Shown here piece by piece: positions 1 through 7,919 of a stretch of DNA of 64,000 nucleotides. The notes below the pieces were generated by a model. The model did not search any database, was not told the DNA's origin, and saw only the letters and a program-made list of their open reading frames with translations. Every line of letters starts with the position of its first letter. The first letter of the stretch is position 1. Origin of the DNA: Mammaliicoccus stepanovicii (GTDB taxonomy: Bacteria; Bacillota; Bacilli; Staphylococcales; Staphylococcaceae); assembly GCF_002902525.1 (NCBI RefSeq), contig NZ_PPQZ01000118.1:55829-119828 (forward strand), given 5' to 3'. Both the position numbers and the translations under genes were made by a program.

Positions 1-2
1 TT

Positions 3-437
3 ATCAACTTTCACGGTGAACCAGCTCAGGATTTACGAACAGGGCAAGGCCATTCGTTTGTAACCTATAACAATACACCGAATAATGGATATCAAATTGC
101 TGTGTATACGAGTGGTAATAAAGATGATGATGAGATTCAATATATTATGCAATATCCAGATGATTTTGAATTTGTAAATTCAAGTGAGCATCAAAACACA
201 TTTATAACGAGACATAATGTATTTGATGCAGTCGAAGCATTCGAAGGTGTTGATAAAGTCGATACCGATAATACAACATGGAAAGAACCTAAGAAAACGG
301 GTGACACGTATGGATTTTCTTACGAGAATAAAGATGGAAAGTTGCTTGGTTCATATAATGTAAGGGAAGATGGTTATGTAGAATCTTTCGATGAAGAAGG
401 CAAGAAAATTAGAGCAGCTTATATAGACCTACATTAA
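3..437 (+). CDS. C-terminal part of an unrecognised protein, cut by the window edge
   Basis: The reading frame is open from the first bases of the window to a TAA at 435-437, so this is the last 144 or so residues of a longer gene; the GTG at 102 is internal. The visible part is acidic, has no membrane segment and no motif I recognise. It contains a stretch resembling a repeated beta-strand unit (Tyr-Gly-Phe-Ser-Tyr-Glu-Asn-Lys-Asp-Gly-Lys followed by Tyr-Asn-Val-Arg-Glu-Asp-Gly-Tyr), which suggests a secreted or surface lipoprotein of the WYL/MORN-like beta type, but that is only an impression. A short inverted repeat (TAAACAAA/TTTGTTTA, 435-453) follows the stop. Confidence 0.75.
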   Translation: MNFHGEPAQDLRTGQGHSFVTYNNTPNNGYQIAVYTSGNKDDDEIQYIMQYPDDFEFVNSSEHQNTFITRHNVFDAVEAFEGVDKVDTDNTTWKEPKKTGDTYGFSYENKDGKLLGSYNVREDGYVESFDEEGKKIRAAYIDLH

Positions 438-505
438 ACAAAATATTTGTTTAATGCTTCTGATATTCGGTACAATAGAAATAACAGTAAATGGAGGTTA
501 GAGTT

Positions 506-832
506 ATGAAATTAAATGAAATTGATGAAAACGAACTATATCCTACAGAAAAAGTTGGTCCGAGTGTATTAGGTACAATTATTTATAAAGTAGGCGAACA
601 ATCACAATTCAAAGGTGCTTATATTACAACGAATGAACGTGTAATTATGAGTGTAGATATGAATGGCGAACCTTATAAAAGAGTATTCAGTTATGAAGAT
701 ATTAAACAAGTAACCATTGAAGACAAAGGAATACTATTCATAGAATTTCCTCAAGGTAAAGTTGCGATGGTAGATATTGAAGATGGAGATATCGAATCTT
801 TCAAAGAATATGTTAACGAACGTGTACAATAG
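506..832 (+). CDS. Small PH-like (YokE/bPH type) cytosolic protein
   Basis: A 108-residue soluble protein. The ATG at 506 is preferred over an in-frame ATG at 491 because the GGAGG at 493-497 overlaps the latter and lies 8 bases before the former. The pattern of beta strands with a central Tyr-Ile-Thr-Thr-Asn-Glu-Arg-Val-Ile core, a Phe-Ser-Tyr-Glu-Asp-Ile switch strand and a C-terminal helix (Ile-Glu-Ser-Phe-Lys-Glu-Tyr-Val) is that of bacterial pleckstrin-homology-like domains. Function unknown. A TACAAT -10-like element lies at 471-476, so it probably has its own promoter, and a strong hairpin follows it. The PH-like assignment is from pattern, not a search. Confidence 0.8.
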   Translation: MKLNEIDENELYPTEKVGPSVLGTIIYKVGEQSQFKGAYITTNERVIMSVDMNGEPYKRVFSYEDIKQVTIEDKGILFIEFPQGKVAMVDIEDGDIESFKEYVNERVQ

Positions 833-860
833 ATTAATTAAATAAGTTTAATAATAAACA

Positions 861-902
861 GCCCTTAAATTTAGTTATGATTTCATGACTAAATTTAAGG
901 GC
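861..902. terminator. Bidirectional terminator between PH-like gene and fhuD-like gene
   Basis: A perfect 15-bp stem (GCCCTTAAATTTAGT at 861-875 with its complement at 888-902) with a 12-base loop sits between two convergent genes; the downstream base run on the plus strand is TATTTTAGTTT. Confidence 0.85.
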
Positions 903-921
903 TATTTTAGTTTACAAATGG

Positions 922-1821
922 TTATGATTTAGTAAGCATTTTTGTGAAATATTTCGTTTGTTTTTCAATAGAATTTGGATCTGAATACATAAATAAGTTT
1001 TTAGGATAGTAATAAACATGACCTTCTTTGACAGCAGTTGTATTCTTCCAAATGCTACCATCAATTAAAGATGATTTAGGTTTCTTACCATCTTCTGTTG
1101 GTATTAATAAATAATCCCCAGCATACTTGTTAAAGTTCTCAAATGATGTTGGTAACCAACCTTCTTTAGGGATGTCTTTCTTAGCAGTTTCTGGGTGTTT
1201 GAATCCGAACCCTTGATAAATAACTTCTGATCCACGGCCAAAGTTATCACCAATTAATGTTAGTTCTTTCGGGCCAACCTCCATTATAGAAATTGTACTA
1301 TTTTCACCAATTTTTTCTTTTACTTTTTTACTTTCTTTAGTCATGTAACTTTCTAATGACTTAATTTGTTCTTTTGCTTTATCTTCTTTATTTAAAAGTT
1401 TCCCAATTTCTATATGGACATCTTTAAAATTTCGTTTACTATGATTAAATGGAACAGTAGGTGCTATTTTTTCGTACTTTTTAATTTTTGGATTTGCATT
1501 ATATGTAATGATTAAATCCGGCTTTAATTTTGTTACGGCCTCTACATCTTCTGATCCAACGCGTTTTGCACCTTTATCATCAACAAATTTTGATTTTTCA
1601 AAATCTGCATCGACACCTACAGGATTAACGCCAAGCTTTTGGAAGTTACCTTGATTTGTTGTTAAGACAACAACACGTTTAGGTTTATCTGGTACGTCTA
1701 TCGTTTTACCTTCATCCGTTTTATATTTATGTGTATGCTTTGAAGAGGATTCATTACTGTTGTTACATCCAGCTAATATTAATAATAAAGTAGCTATAAA
1801 TAATAATAATTTTTTAGTCAT
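922..1821 (-). CDS. FhuD-family hydroxamate siderophore-binding lipoprotein
   Basis: A 299-residue substrate-binding lipoprotein of the periplasmic-binding family 2 (iron compounds). The signal peptide ends in Leu-Ala-Gly-Cys with the lipid-modified Cys at residue 19. The body resembles staphylococcal FhuD2: a Lys-Thr-Ile-Asp-Val-Pro motif near residue 40, a Gly-Ser-Glu-Asp-Val-Glu-Ala-Val segment, Lys-Tyr-Glu-Lys-Ile-Ala-Pro-Thr-Val, Gly-Asp-Asn-Phe-Gly-Arg-Gly-Ser-Glu-Val and Tyr-Ala-Gly-Asp-Tyr. In staphylococci such orphan binding proteins deliver ferric hydroxamates to the FhuBG permease and FhuC ATPase encoded elsewhere. No permease is adjacent here, which fits that arrangement. A Fur-like site lies just upstream. 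The exact ligand cannot be told from sequence. Confidence 0.85.
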   Translation of the reverse strand: MTKKLLLFIATLLLILAGCNNSNESSSKHTHKYKTDEGKTIDVPDKPKRVVVLTTNQGNFQKLGVNPVGVDADFEKSKFVDDKGAKRVGSEDVEAVTKLKPDLIITYNANPKIKKYEKIAPTVPFNHSKRNFKDVHIEIGKLLNKEDKAKEQIKSLESYMTKESKKVKEKIGENSTISIMEVGPKELTLIGDNFGRGSEVIYQGFGFKHPETAKKDIPKEGWLPTSFENFNKYAGDYLLIPTEDGKKPKSSLIDGSIWKNTTAVKEGHVYYYPKNLFMYSDPNSIEKQTKYFTKMLTKS

Positions 1822-1837
1822 TTTTATCTCTCCTAAT

Positions 1838-1858
1838 TGATAATTGGTTTCAATTATA
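1838..1858 (-). promoter_or_regulatory. Fur-box-like site and -10 element of the fhuD-like gene
   Basis: On the plus strand TGATAATTGGTTTCA (1838-1852) matches 11 of 14 defined positions of the 7-1-7 Fur consensus (one half perfect). It sits inside an inverted repeat ATAATTG-GTTT-CAATTAT (1840-1857). Read on the minus strand the repeat abuts TATAAT (1858-1853), a consensus -10. Iron repression is the expected regulation for this gene family; the operator itself is inferred. Confidence 0.45.
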
Positions 1859-1994
1859 CCATGAATTTTATAAATATTAACATTAATTAGTTACATTTGT
1901 TTATTATGTGTAGCGGTAGTGTTTGAATAAATGGTGTGTCTAAAAATGAATGAGATAACAGCCCGAGTCTTAAAGAATCAGAAACTCAAAGAAA

Positions 1995-2030
1995 AAGATG
2001 AAACTCACAATAAAAAGTGAATTTCATCTT
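1995..2030. terminator. Hairpin of uncertain ownership in the fhuD-osmC interval
   Basis: AAGATGAAACTCAC (1995-2008) pairs with GTGAATTTCATCTT (2017-2030) with a single C-A mismatch and an 8-base loop, followed on the plus strand by TTAATATTTT. No plus-strand gene ends just upstream; it could terminate osmC transcripts on the minus strand or belong to an unseen small RNA. Confidence 0.45.
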
Positions 2031-2053
2031 TTAATATTTTGGAGCGTCAGCAG

Positions 2054-2360
2054 TTATGTGGACCGCATATCGAGTTTTCGGACCACATAACGATTTATGT
2101 CGACCGCATTTCAAGTTTTCGGACCACATAACGATTTATCTGGCCCGCATTTCGTATTTTCGGACCACATAACAATTTATCTGGACCGCATTTCAAGTTT
2201 TAGGACCACATAATGATTTATGTGGACCGCATTTCAAGTTTTCAGACCATATAACGATTTATGTGGACCGCATTTCAGATTTTCGGACCACATAACGATT
2301 TATCTGGACCGCATTTCGAGTTTTCGGACCACATAATGATTTATGTGGACCGCATTTCGT
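2054..2360. repeat. 41-bp tandem repeat, seven full units plus a partial eighth
   Basis: Units begin at 2054, 2095, 2136, 2177, 2218, 2259 and 2300, with a partial unit at 2341-2360; the period is exactly 41 bases with no spacer. Each unit begins TTATGTGGACCGCATTTC and ends TTTTCGGACCACATAACGA, so both within a unit and across each unit junction (CCACATAA-CGAT-TTATGTGG) there is an 8-base inverted repeat. The units differ by one to five substitutions. No reading frame of note covers the block. It fills most of the 577-base gap between the fhuD-like gene and osmC (1822-2398); the rest of that gap holds only the hairpin at 1995-2030. Confidence 0.95.
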
Positions 2361-2398
2361 AAATCTGATTCATCTTTGATCTTTATTGCCTAATGACT

Positions 2399-2815
2399 TT
2401 ATAATTCTTCCTCGTTACCGTTATATATGAGTTTCGGTTCTATAGTAGCTTTGAGAGAATGTGCGACTGTACAATATTTGTCGACACTAAGCTTGATAGC
2501 TCGTTTTAATTTTTTTAAATCTACCTCTCCTTCAATATCAAAAATCAAATTAACGTATTTTACTGAACGGGATGTATTATCTTCTCTTTCGTCATCTACA
2601 GTAATTTCGAATTTAGTAGTATCGTTTAATCTTTCTTTCATGATGTTTGTAACATCTATTCCGGTACAACCAGCTAATCCACTAAGCATCAATTCGACTG
2701 GAGATGCTCCATTATCGTCACCACCTGATTCAGTTGGTGCATCTGAAATGATATCGTGACCGAATTTTGATTGTGCTTTAAAAGTCTTCTTACCTTGCCA
2801 AACGGATTTAATCAT
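2399..2815 (-). CDS. OsmC/Ohr-family thiol peroxidase-like protein
   Basis: A 138-residue OsmC-family protein. The two reactive cysteines expected for this family are present: Cys50 in Ser-Gly-Leu-Ala-Gly-Cys-Thr and Cys115 in Asp-Lys-Tyr-Cys-Thr-Val-Ala. Members reduce organic hydroperoxides with dithiol donors in the cytosol; whether this one belongs to OsmC, Ohr or the less characterised YhfA-like branch is not decidable by eye, although the Glu-Leu-Met-Leu-Ser-Gly-Leu start of the first motif favours the YhfA-like branch. The ATG follows GAGGAGG at good spacing. It is divergent from hrtB, sharing a 191-base intergenic region. Downstream lies the 41-bp repeat block. Confidence 0.88.
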   Translation of the reverse strand: MIKSVWQGKKTFKAQSKFGHDIISDAPTESGGDDNGASPVELMLSGLAGCTGIDVTNIMKERLNDTTKFEITVDDEREDNTSRSVKYVNLIFDIEGEVDLKKLKRAIKLSVDKYCTVAHSLKATIEPKLIYNGNEEEL

Positions 2816-2939
2816 GGCATTACCTCCTCATATTAATTTTCTTAATTGTACCAAGTTCATGTTCATGAAACTAATATAATGATTAGTCATAGTCCTCACT
2901 GTAGAAGTTGTTTGAAATATTTTTAATAATATTTCATTT

Positions 2940-2984
2940 GTTCATATTCAGTTCACATAGGGTGGTTATTATATGAGTATACAT
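2940..2984 (+). promoter_or_regulatory. HssR-type direct repeat and -10 of hrtBA
   Basis: GTTCATATT (2940-2948), CA, GTTCACATA (2951-2959) matches the direct repeat GTTCATATT-N2-GTTCATATT described as the HssR binding site of the Staphylococcus aureus hrtAB promoter, with two substitutions in the second half. A TATACAT -10-like element lies at 2978-2984. This strongly suggests heme induction through HssRS, whose genes are not in this window. Confidence 0.7.
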
Positions 2985-3006
2985 TAAGAGAAAGGGACGG
3001 ATAAAA

Positions 3007-4059
3007 ATGAAATTAGCATTAAAAGAACTTACTTATTACAAATTTAAATATCTACTCGTAACGTTGATATTATTTTTACTAGCATTTTTAGTATTATTTA
3101 TTTCTGGTTTAGCACAAGGATTAGCAAAGGAAAATGTTTCAGGTATAGAAGATTGGAACAAAAGTGAATATGTGATAGCGAGTGATGCAGATAATAGTTT
3201 AAGTCAATCTGACATTACGAATAAACAAGAAAAAGCAGTACAAGATATCGTTAAAGGCGATACGATCAAAACAGCGAACCAAAAAGTTGAAACTGATAGT
3301 GGTAAAGCAGATATGATGTTTACACAACTTACAAACAATATTCAACCAAAACCTTCAAAAGGTCACTTACCTAAAAACGGTGACGAAGTTTTACTAAACA
3401 ATAAATTACAAGCTGAAGGCATTTCAATTGGTGACAAGATAAAAATTGCAGACGAAGATCAAAAATTTAAAGTAGTAGGATTTGCAGATGACATTATGTT
3501 TTCACATACTTCAATGGCATATGTCAATAAAGATGGAATGAAAGATTTAAAAGGTAATCACATTTCAGTAATTGGTTATGATAGTTTAAGTAAAAGTGAC
3601 AAATCAAAAATTAATGACTTAGACGGTGTCAAAATTGTTTCACAATCAGATATGTTAGAAGCGATTCCAAGTTATAATGCAGAACAACAACCATTAAACT
3701 TAATGATTGTCTTTCTATTCGTAATATCAGCAATTGTAATCACGGCATTCTTCTATGTCATGACAATACAAAAAACAAGTCAATTCGGTATTTTAAAAGC
3801 AATTGGTACTAAAAATAAAAGCTTAGTATCATCACTGATGTTCCAAATTTTAATCATTACATTAATCGGTGTAGCAATTGCAATTGGTGTTGTATTAATA
3901 TTAAACGGATTTATGCCAGTAACAATGCCATTTTATTTAAATGTTAACTTGATGATGCTAATGGTAGCAGTATTTATAGTCGTATCATTAGTCGGAGCAG
4001 TATTATCACTTATAAAAGTTATGAAAATTGAACCACTAGAAGCTATAGGAGGAGAATAA
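3007..4059 (+). CDS. hrtB: Heme efflux ABC transporter permease HrtB
   Basis: A 350-residue FtsX-type permease. One membrane helix lies at about residues 13-35, an extracytoplasmic domain follows to about residue 230, then three helices at roughly 233-255, 275-300 and 312-335. Several stretches match HrtB as I remember it: [10 protein letters not shown] after the first helix, Phe-Phe-Tyr-Val-Met-Thr-Ile-Gln-Lys in helix 2, Met-Pro-Val-Thr-Met-Pro-Phe-Tyr-Leu, and a C-terminal Glu-Ala-Ile-Gly-Gly-Glu. HrtB with HrtA exports excess heme from the membrane. The gene sits behind an HssR-like box, two bases before hrtA. The order here is B then A, as in lactococcal hrtRBA and unlike S. aureus hrtAB. 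Confidence 0.85.
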   Translation: MKLALKELTYYKFKYLLVTLILFLLAFLVLFISGLAQGLAKENVSGIEDWNKSEYVIASDADNSLSQSDITNKQEKAVQDIVKGDTIKTANQKVETDSGKADMMFTQLTNNIQPKPSKGHLPKNGDEVLLNNKLQAEGISIGDKIKIADEDQKFKVVGFADDIMFSHTSMAYVNKDGMKDLKGNHISVIGYDSLSKSDKSKINDLDGVKIVSQSDMLEAIPSYNAEQQPLNLMIVFLFVISAIVITAFFYVMTIQKTSQFGILKAIGTKNKSLVSSLMFQILIITLIGVAIAIGVVLILNGFMPVTMPFYLNVNLMMLMVAVFIVVSLVGAVLSLIKVMKIEPLEAIGGE

Positions 4060-4061
4060 TT

Positions 4062-4739
4062 ATGGGATTAGTCATTGAACATGTAACAAAATCATTCGGA
4101 GAAAAAGAAGCAAAAACACAAGTGTTGAATGATATTACATTCACAGCACAAAAAGGTGAGTTGATTGTATTAAATGGTGCATCAGGTTCAGGTAAATCAA
4201 CATTATTATCCATTATAGGTGGACTTCTAGGCAAAAGTTCTGGTGATATATCATTAGATGGTTTAGATTATGATCAGTTATCAGATAAAGATTTAACTGA
4301 AATGCGTTTAAACCAAATTGGATTCATATTCCAATCATCACATTTGATACCTTATTTAAACGTCACAGATCAATTAACATATGTTGGTCAAATGGCTGGT
4401 ATGGATAAGAAAGATGCAAAAGAACGTGCAACAAAATTATTAACGGAAATCGGATTATCACATAGATTAAAATCATTTCCGAACTCATTGTCTGGTGGGG
4501 AAAAACAACGTGTTGCTATTATGAGAGCTTGGATGAACGAGCCTAAATTAATTTTGGCAGACGAACCAACAGCAAGTTTAGATTCAAAACGTGCTATAGA
4601 TGTAGTTAAAATGATTAAAGATAATGTTAAAGAAAATAACTCAATTGGTATCATGATTACACATGATGAGAGAGTGTTTGAATATGCGGATAAAGTAATC
4701 AAATTAAGTGACGGTAAAATTGAAGAAAAAGTTTCTTAA
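4062..4739 (+). CDS. hrtA: Heme efflux ABC transporter ATPase HrtA
   Basis: A 225-residue MacB/LolD-type ATPase. Walker A Gly-Ala-Ser-Gly-Ser-Gly-Lys-Ser is at 39-46, the Q-loop in Phe-Ile-Phe-Gln-Ser-Ser-His-Leu, the signature Leu-Ser-Gly-Gly-Glu-Lys-Gln-Arg, Walker B Leu-Ile-Leu-Ala-Asp-Glu-Pro, and the switch His in Met-Ile-Thr-His-Asp. It starts two bases after hrtB ends, with GGAGGAG overlapping the hrtB end as its ribosome binding site, so translation is likely coupled. Together they form the heme detoxification pump. The adjacent HssR-like operator supports this over a generic bacteriocin or antimicrobial-peptide exporter. Confidence 0.87.
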   Translation: MGLVIEHVTKSFGEKEAKTQVLNDITFTAQKGELIVLNGASGSGKSTLLSIIGGLLGKSSGDISLDGLDYDQLSDKDLTEMRLNQIGFIFQSSHLIPYLNVTDQLTYVGQMAGMDKKDAKERATKLLTEIGLSHRLKSFPNSLSGGEKQRVAIMRAWMNEPKLILADEPTASLDSKRAIDVVKMIKDNVKENNSIGIMITHDERVFEYADKVIKLSDGKIEEKVS

Positions 4740-4753
4740 TTAAATGAATAACT

Positions 4754-4822
4754 CAAAAAATGGGAGCAAGACTATGAAATCTTATTAACAAAATTCGATT
4801 TCATGTCTGCTCCCATTTTTTG
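4754..4822. terminator. Bidirectional terminator between hrtA and nfrA
   Basis: AAAAAATGGGAGCA with further paired ATGAAATC (4754-4782) is complementary to GATTTCATGTCTGCTCCCATTTTTT (4798-4822), a long stem flanked by an A-run and a T-run and placed between convergent genes. Confidence 0.9.
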
Positions 4823-4831
4823 TTTTTAAAA

Positions 4832-5587
4832 TTATTTCTTAATGAAGCCTTTTTGGTTAAGTCTTTCTAATATATCAGGTCTTGTCTTTTGGCTCATCAT
4901 GTTAACAATTTGCTCAGACCATGTTTCTGAACGTTGACCATTCGTTCTTTGTTCATAATAATTTTGAATATCTTTATCATAACGTTCGATTTGTTCTAAT
5001 TGAGCAACTTTATCAGCGTTGTATTTATTTTCATGGAAGACATGTTCAAATGGTAATCTTTGTTTAGGTGATCCTTGATCATTATCACTTGGAATACCAA
5101 CAGCCATTCCGAACAATGGAAAGACGTGTTCAGGTAAGTCCAGTATTTCGCTAACTTTTGCGACATCATTTCTCAATGATCCTAAAAATACAACGCCATA
5201 TCCCATATCTTCAGCAGTTAAAGCAACGTTCTCTGCAGCTAAAGCGACATCAATCGCACCTACAAGAAGGCCTTCTGCAGATTCAAAGCTTGTATTCATA
5301 TTTCCGTTTTCTTTTTCGTTAATTAGACTATGACGATAATAATCGATAACATAAACAAATAAGTAACCATTGTCTACAACGTACTGTTGGCCAGAAACTT
5401 CTTTAAGTGCTTTCTTAATTTCCGGATCACGTACACCAATGATAGAATATGCTTGAATATAACTAGAAGTAGAAGCCATTTGACCTGCTTCAACTAGTTG
5501 TTTAACTACCTCATCTGAAAGTGGCTCATCTTTAAAATTTCGAATAGATCGATGTTGTTGCGTTAAATCATATACTGATTGTTTCAT
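4832..5587 (-). CDS. nfrA: NADPH-dependent FMN oxidoreductase / nitroreductase NfrA
   Basis: A 251-residue member of the Frp/NfsA flavoprotein family. Typical elements are the N-terminal His-Arg-Ser-Ile-Arg-Asn-Phe FMN phosphate-binding segment, Ala-Ser-Thr-Ser-Ser-Tyr, Gly-Tyr-Leu-Phe-Val-Tyr-Val-Ile-Asp-Tyr-Tyr-Arg-His, Gly-Leu-Leu-Val-Gly-Ala-Ile-Asp and Pro-Leu-Phe-Gly-Met-Ala-Val-Gly. It is close in pattern to S. aureus NfrA, a cytosolic NADPH oxidase and nitroreductase active on nitrofurans and disulfides and linked to thiol-stress response. The start follows AAGGAGC. It is a single gene between two bidirectional hairpins. Exact substrate is inferred from family. Confidence 0.88.
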   Translation of the reverse strand: MKQSVYDLTQQHRSIRNFKDEPLSDEVVKQLVEAGQMASTSSYIQAYSIIGVRDPEIKKALKEVSGQQYVVDNGYLFVYVIDYYRHSLINEKENGNMNTSFESAEGLLVGAIDVALAAENVALTAEDMGYGVVFLGSLRNDVAKVSEILDLPEHVFPLFGMAVGIPSDNDQGSPKQRLPFEHVFHENKYNADKVAQLEQIERYDKDIQNYYEQRTNGQRSETWSEQIVNMMSQKTRPDILERLNQKGFIKK

Positions 5588-5729
5588 TTATGGAAGCTCC
5601 TTTTTGATTAAATGATATTTAATATAGTAACAAAAAAATAACTCAAGTACATTCATGTTGCATTAAAACAGATTATAAAATAAATATTGTGTATACTAAT
5701 CAATAACATGTAACTATAGGGGGAAAGTC

Positions 5730-6257
5730 ATGATTGAAATTAGACAAGTTAAGTTTGAAGATGCTGAAGAGATATTAGATATGGATATTAGAAATCGAAC
5801 TCGTTTTGAAATGTATTCAGGCGCAAATAAGAAAGATTCAGATTATCAATTGTATAATTACAGAAAAAATATAGAAAAATATTTAGAAGAAATGAAGAAT
5901 GATGATGGCTATCATTATGTGATTATTGAGGGGAAATCACATAAAATTATTGGTACTATAAATTTATTTGCAGTTGTTAGACATAACATGCAAAGTTGTA
6001 TGATGGGGTATGCACTCGATGAAGCTTATGGTGGAAAAGGATATGCGACACAAGCAGCCCAAAAACTCATAAATATTGCATTCGAAGAACTCGGTTTCCA
6101 TAGAGTAGAAGCGGGCGTTCAACCTGTAAATAAAGCTTCAATACGTGTATTAGAGAAAGCCGGTATGACGAGAGAAGGATTAAACCGTTCCAATGTTCGT
6201 GTTAATGGTGTATGGAAAGACCACTATTTGTACGCTATTGTAAATGATCGATATTAA
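5730..6257 (+). CDS. GNAT acetyltransferase, RimJ/RimL type
   Basis: A 175-residue N-acetyltransferase of the Acetyltransf_3 group. The acetyl-CoA pyrophosphate loop is Tyr-Gly-Gly-Lys-Gly-Tyr-Ala-Thr, and the typical Phe-His-Arg-Val-Glu-Ala-Gly-Val followed by Asn-Lys-Ala-Ser-Ile-Arg-Val-Leu-Glu-Lys-Ala-Gly-Met is present. RimJ-like enzymes acetylate protein N-termini or small amines; the substrate here is unknown. The ATG follows AGGGGGA. Single-gene unit ended by the hairpin at 6274-6324. Confidence 0.85.
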   Translation: MIEIRQVKFEDAEEILDMDIRNRTRFEMYSGANKKDSDYQLYNYRKNIEKYLEEMKNDDGYHYVIIEGKSHKIIGTINLFAVVRHNMQSCMMGYALDEAYGGKGYATQAAQKLINIAFEELGFHRVEAGVQPVNKASIRVLEKAGMTREGLNRSNVRVNGVWKDHYLYAIVNDRY

Positions 6258-6273
6258 ACGAGCATTAAACATA

Positions 6274-6324
6274 ATAAAGCACACTATTACTTAGTTGAAT
6301 TATGCTAAGTGATGGTGTGCTTTA
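6274..6324. terminator. Bidirectional terminator after the acetyltransferase
   Basis: TAAAGCACAC plus TACTTAG on the left pairs with CTAAGT plus GTGTGCTTTA on the right, with small internal bulges, between convergent genes. Confidence 0.8.
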
Positions 6325-6327
6325 TCG

Positions 6328-7011
6328 TTATCTTGTTTCTGGTTGATTTATTTTTCGCTTATGATCTATATAAAGACCAAGTGGTGTGAGGATAAATGAA
6401 ATGATAATGAAAAGCCAATTGGATGTATAAATTTTCGGACCAATTTGTAAGTAATATGCAGGTAAATAAAATGCAATAATAGTTAAAATAAATGATCCTG
6501 ATATAAGGATATTCGTGATAAGCGTAACCCAATTGGATTCGCTGTATATTCTAATTTGTACTACTTTAAACAATATCCAAATAAAGAAGAAAATCATTGA
6601 AAACCCAGTCAAAATCGTAATTAAAATTGTATATAAATAAGTATATTCAACTTGGGTGAAGAAACCGACAAATCCTTTTATAAATGAGAATACACCTAAC
6701 AATATGAGTATGTGAAGACTAATAAATTTAAAAATATTTTGAAATGTACGATTTGGCATATTATTAATCATCTTGTCAGCATGCTGCTTCGGATTATGAT
6801 TAAAAAATTCCATCGCATGCATACCTTCTTTATCAGCTTCGAGTAAATTATTGAGAATATCGAGTAGCATTTTTTCAGAATCATATTCATTTATACTTAA
6901 GTTTGCTCTTACATACGTCGAATAATTTTCGTATAATTCTCTATCATGACTGTTTAAGCGTAGCCGTTTAACATTATTCTCAATAATAAGGTCGCGTGTT
7001 GATTTTTTCAT
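6328..7011 (-). CDS. DUF1129/HAAS-like membrane protein, paralogue of 37456-38115
   Basis: A 227-residue protein when started at the ATG at 7011, which has GAGAGG about 10 bases upstream; the frame stays open to 7161 but that start has no ribosome binding site and overlaps the divergent gene region. The first 100 residues are soluble and resemble the DUF1129/HAAS helical module (Asp-Ile-Leu-Asn-Asn-Leu-Leu-Glu-Ala then Gly-Met-His-Ala-Met-Glu-Phe-Phe). Four membrane helices follow from about residue 95 on. The soluble module is clearly related to that of the protein at 37456-38115, which is cotranscribed with a PadR regulator; this copy has no PadR neighbour. Function unknown. Confidence 0.75.
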   Translation of the reverse strand: MKKSTRDLIIENNVKRLRLNSHDRELYENYSTYVRANLSINEYDSEKMLLDILNNLLEADKEGMHAMEFFNHNPKQHADKMINNMPNRTFQNIFKFISLHILILLGVFSFIKGFVGFFTQVEYTYLYTILITILTGFSMIFFFIWILFKVVQIRIYSESNWVTLITNILISGSFILTIIAFYLPAYYLQIGPKIYTSNWLFIIISFILTPLGLYIDHKRKINQPETR

Positions 7012-7145
7012 TAGCCTTATCCTCTCTATTTTCTTTAATTTCATTTTACCAACAAATTTGTTATAAAACATTATTAATTTGAGGTTCATCTTTTTTACAG
7101 ATGCATAATTTTTCGATATGATAAATAATGACAGGTGGTGTAGAC

Positions 7146-7907
7146 TTGGAATTTTTGACATTATTTATTGTATTTTTAGTTGGTATCTTTGCAGGTACAA
7201 TTAATATTGTATCAGCAGGTGGTTCGTTAATTGTTTTACCTATACTCATTTTCTTTGGCTTACCTACCACTGTAGCAAATGCATCGAACAGAGTTGCTAT
7301 ATTAGTACAAAACTTATTAGGTTTATATGTATTTTACATAAAAGGTATGCGTAATGTTAAATTAAGTATCATTTTAAGTATTCCAGCAATTATTGGATCA
7401 TTTATCGGCGTGCATTATGCTATTAATTTACCAGATGCAGTTTTTAATCGCATGCTAGGTGTTATTATGCTTTTAGTATTAATCGTGATGATTATTCCAA
7501 CAAGATGGAAAGATGGACATAATAAATCTGAAAAAATCACAACATTCAGGAAAATTCTTCTCGTAATTGTATTTCTCGCTTTAGGAATCTATGGTGGCAT
7601 CGTTCAAGCGGCTGTTGGCTTTCTATTTATTCTTGCATTAAATATATTACTTCCTAAATTAAATTATGCGGAAGTTCAATGTATGAAAACTTTAGTTATT
7701 ACGATCTATTTATCATTATCAACTTTTATTTTTATATTTCAAGGTTATGTTAATTGGCCATTTGCTATTAGTTTAGCATTAGGATCTGGAATCGGCGGGT
7801 TTATAGGTGGTAGATTAACAGTATCACTACCAGAAAAACAATTAAAAATCATTATGTTTGTGATTATATTCTTTTTAGCAATTAAACTTTTAATAGACAA
7901 TAATTAG
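7146..7907 (+). CDS. TSUP (TauE/SafE, DUF81) family permease
   Basis: A 253-residue polytopic protein with about eight hydrophobic helices. The N-terminal motif Gly-Thr-Ile-Asn-Ile-Val-Ser-Ala-Gly-Gly-Ser-Leu-Ile-Val-Leu-Pro and the second-half Gly-Gly-Ile-Val-Gln-Ala-Ala-Val-Gly-Phe are the paired repeats of the TSUP family, which exports sulfite, sulfoacetate or related anions. I prefer TTG at 7146 with AGGTGGTG at 7133-7140; an ATG at 7128 lies on the wrong side of that site. It is followed 12 bases later by an acetyltransferase gene, so the two are probably cotranscribed. Substrate unknown. Confidence 0.82.
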   Translation: MEFLTLFIVFLVGIFAGTINIVSAGGSLIVLPILIFFGLPTTVANASNRVAILVQNLLGLYVFYIKGMRNVKLSIILSIPAIIGSFIGVHYAINLPDAVFNRMLGVIMLLVLIVMIIPTRWKDGHNKSEKITTFRKILLVIVFLALGIYGGIVQAAVGFLFILALNILLPKLNYAEVQCMKTLVITIYLSLSTFIFIFQGYVNWPFAISLALGSGIGGFIGGRLTVSLPEKQLKIIMFVIIFFLAIKLLIDNN

Positions 7908-7919
7908 GTTAGGTGAAAA

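Noticed and set aside
2054..2360. CRISPR array
   Set aside because: Units are contiguous with no unique spacers and there are no cas genes in the window.
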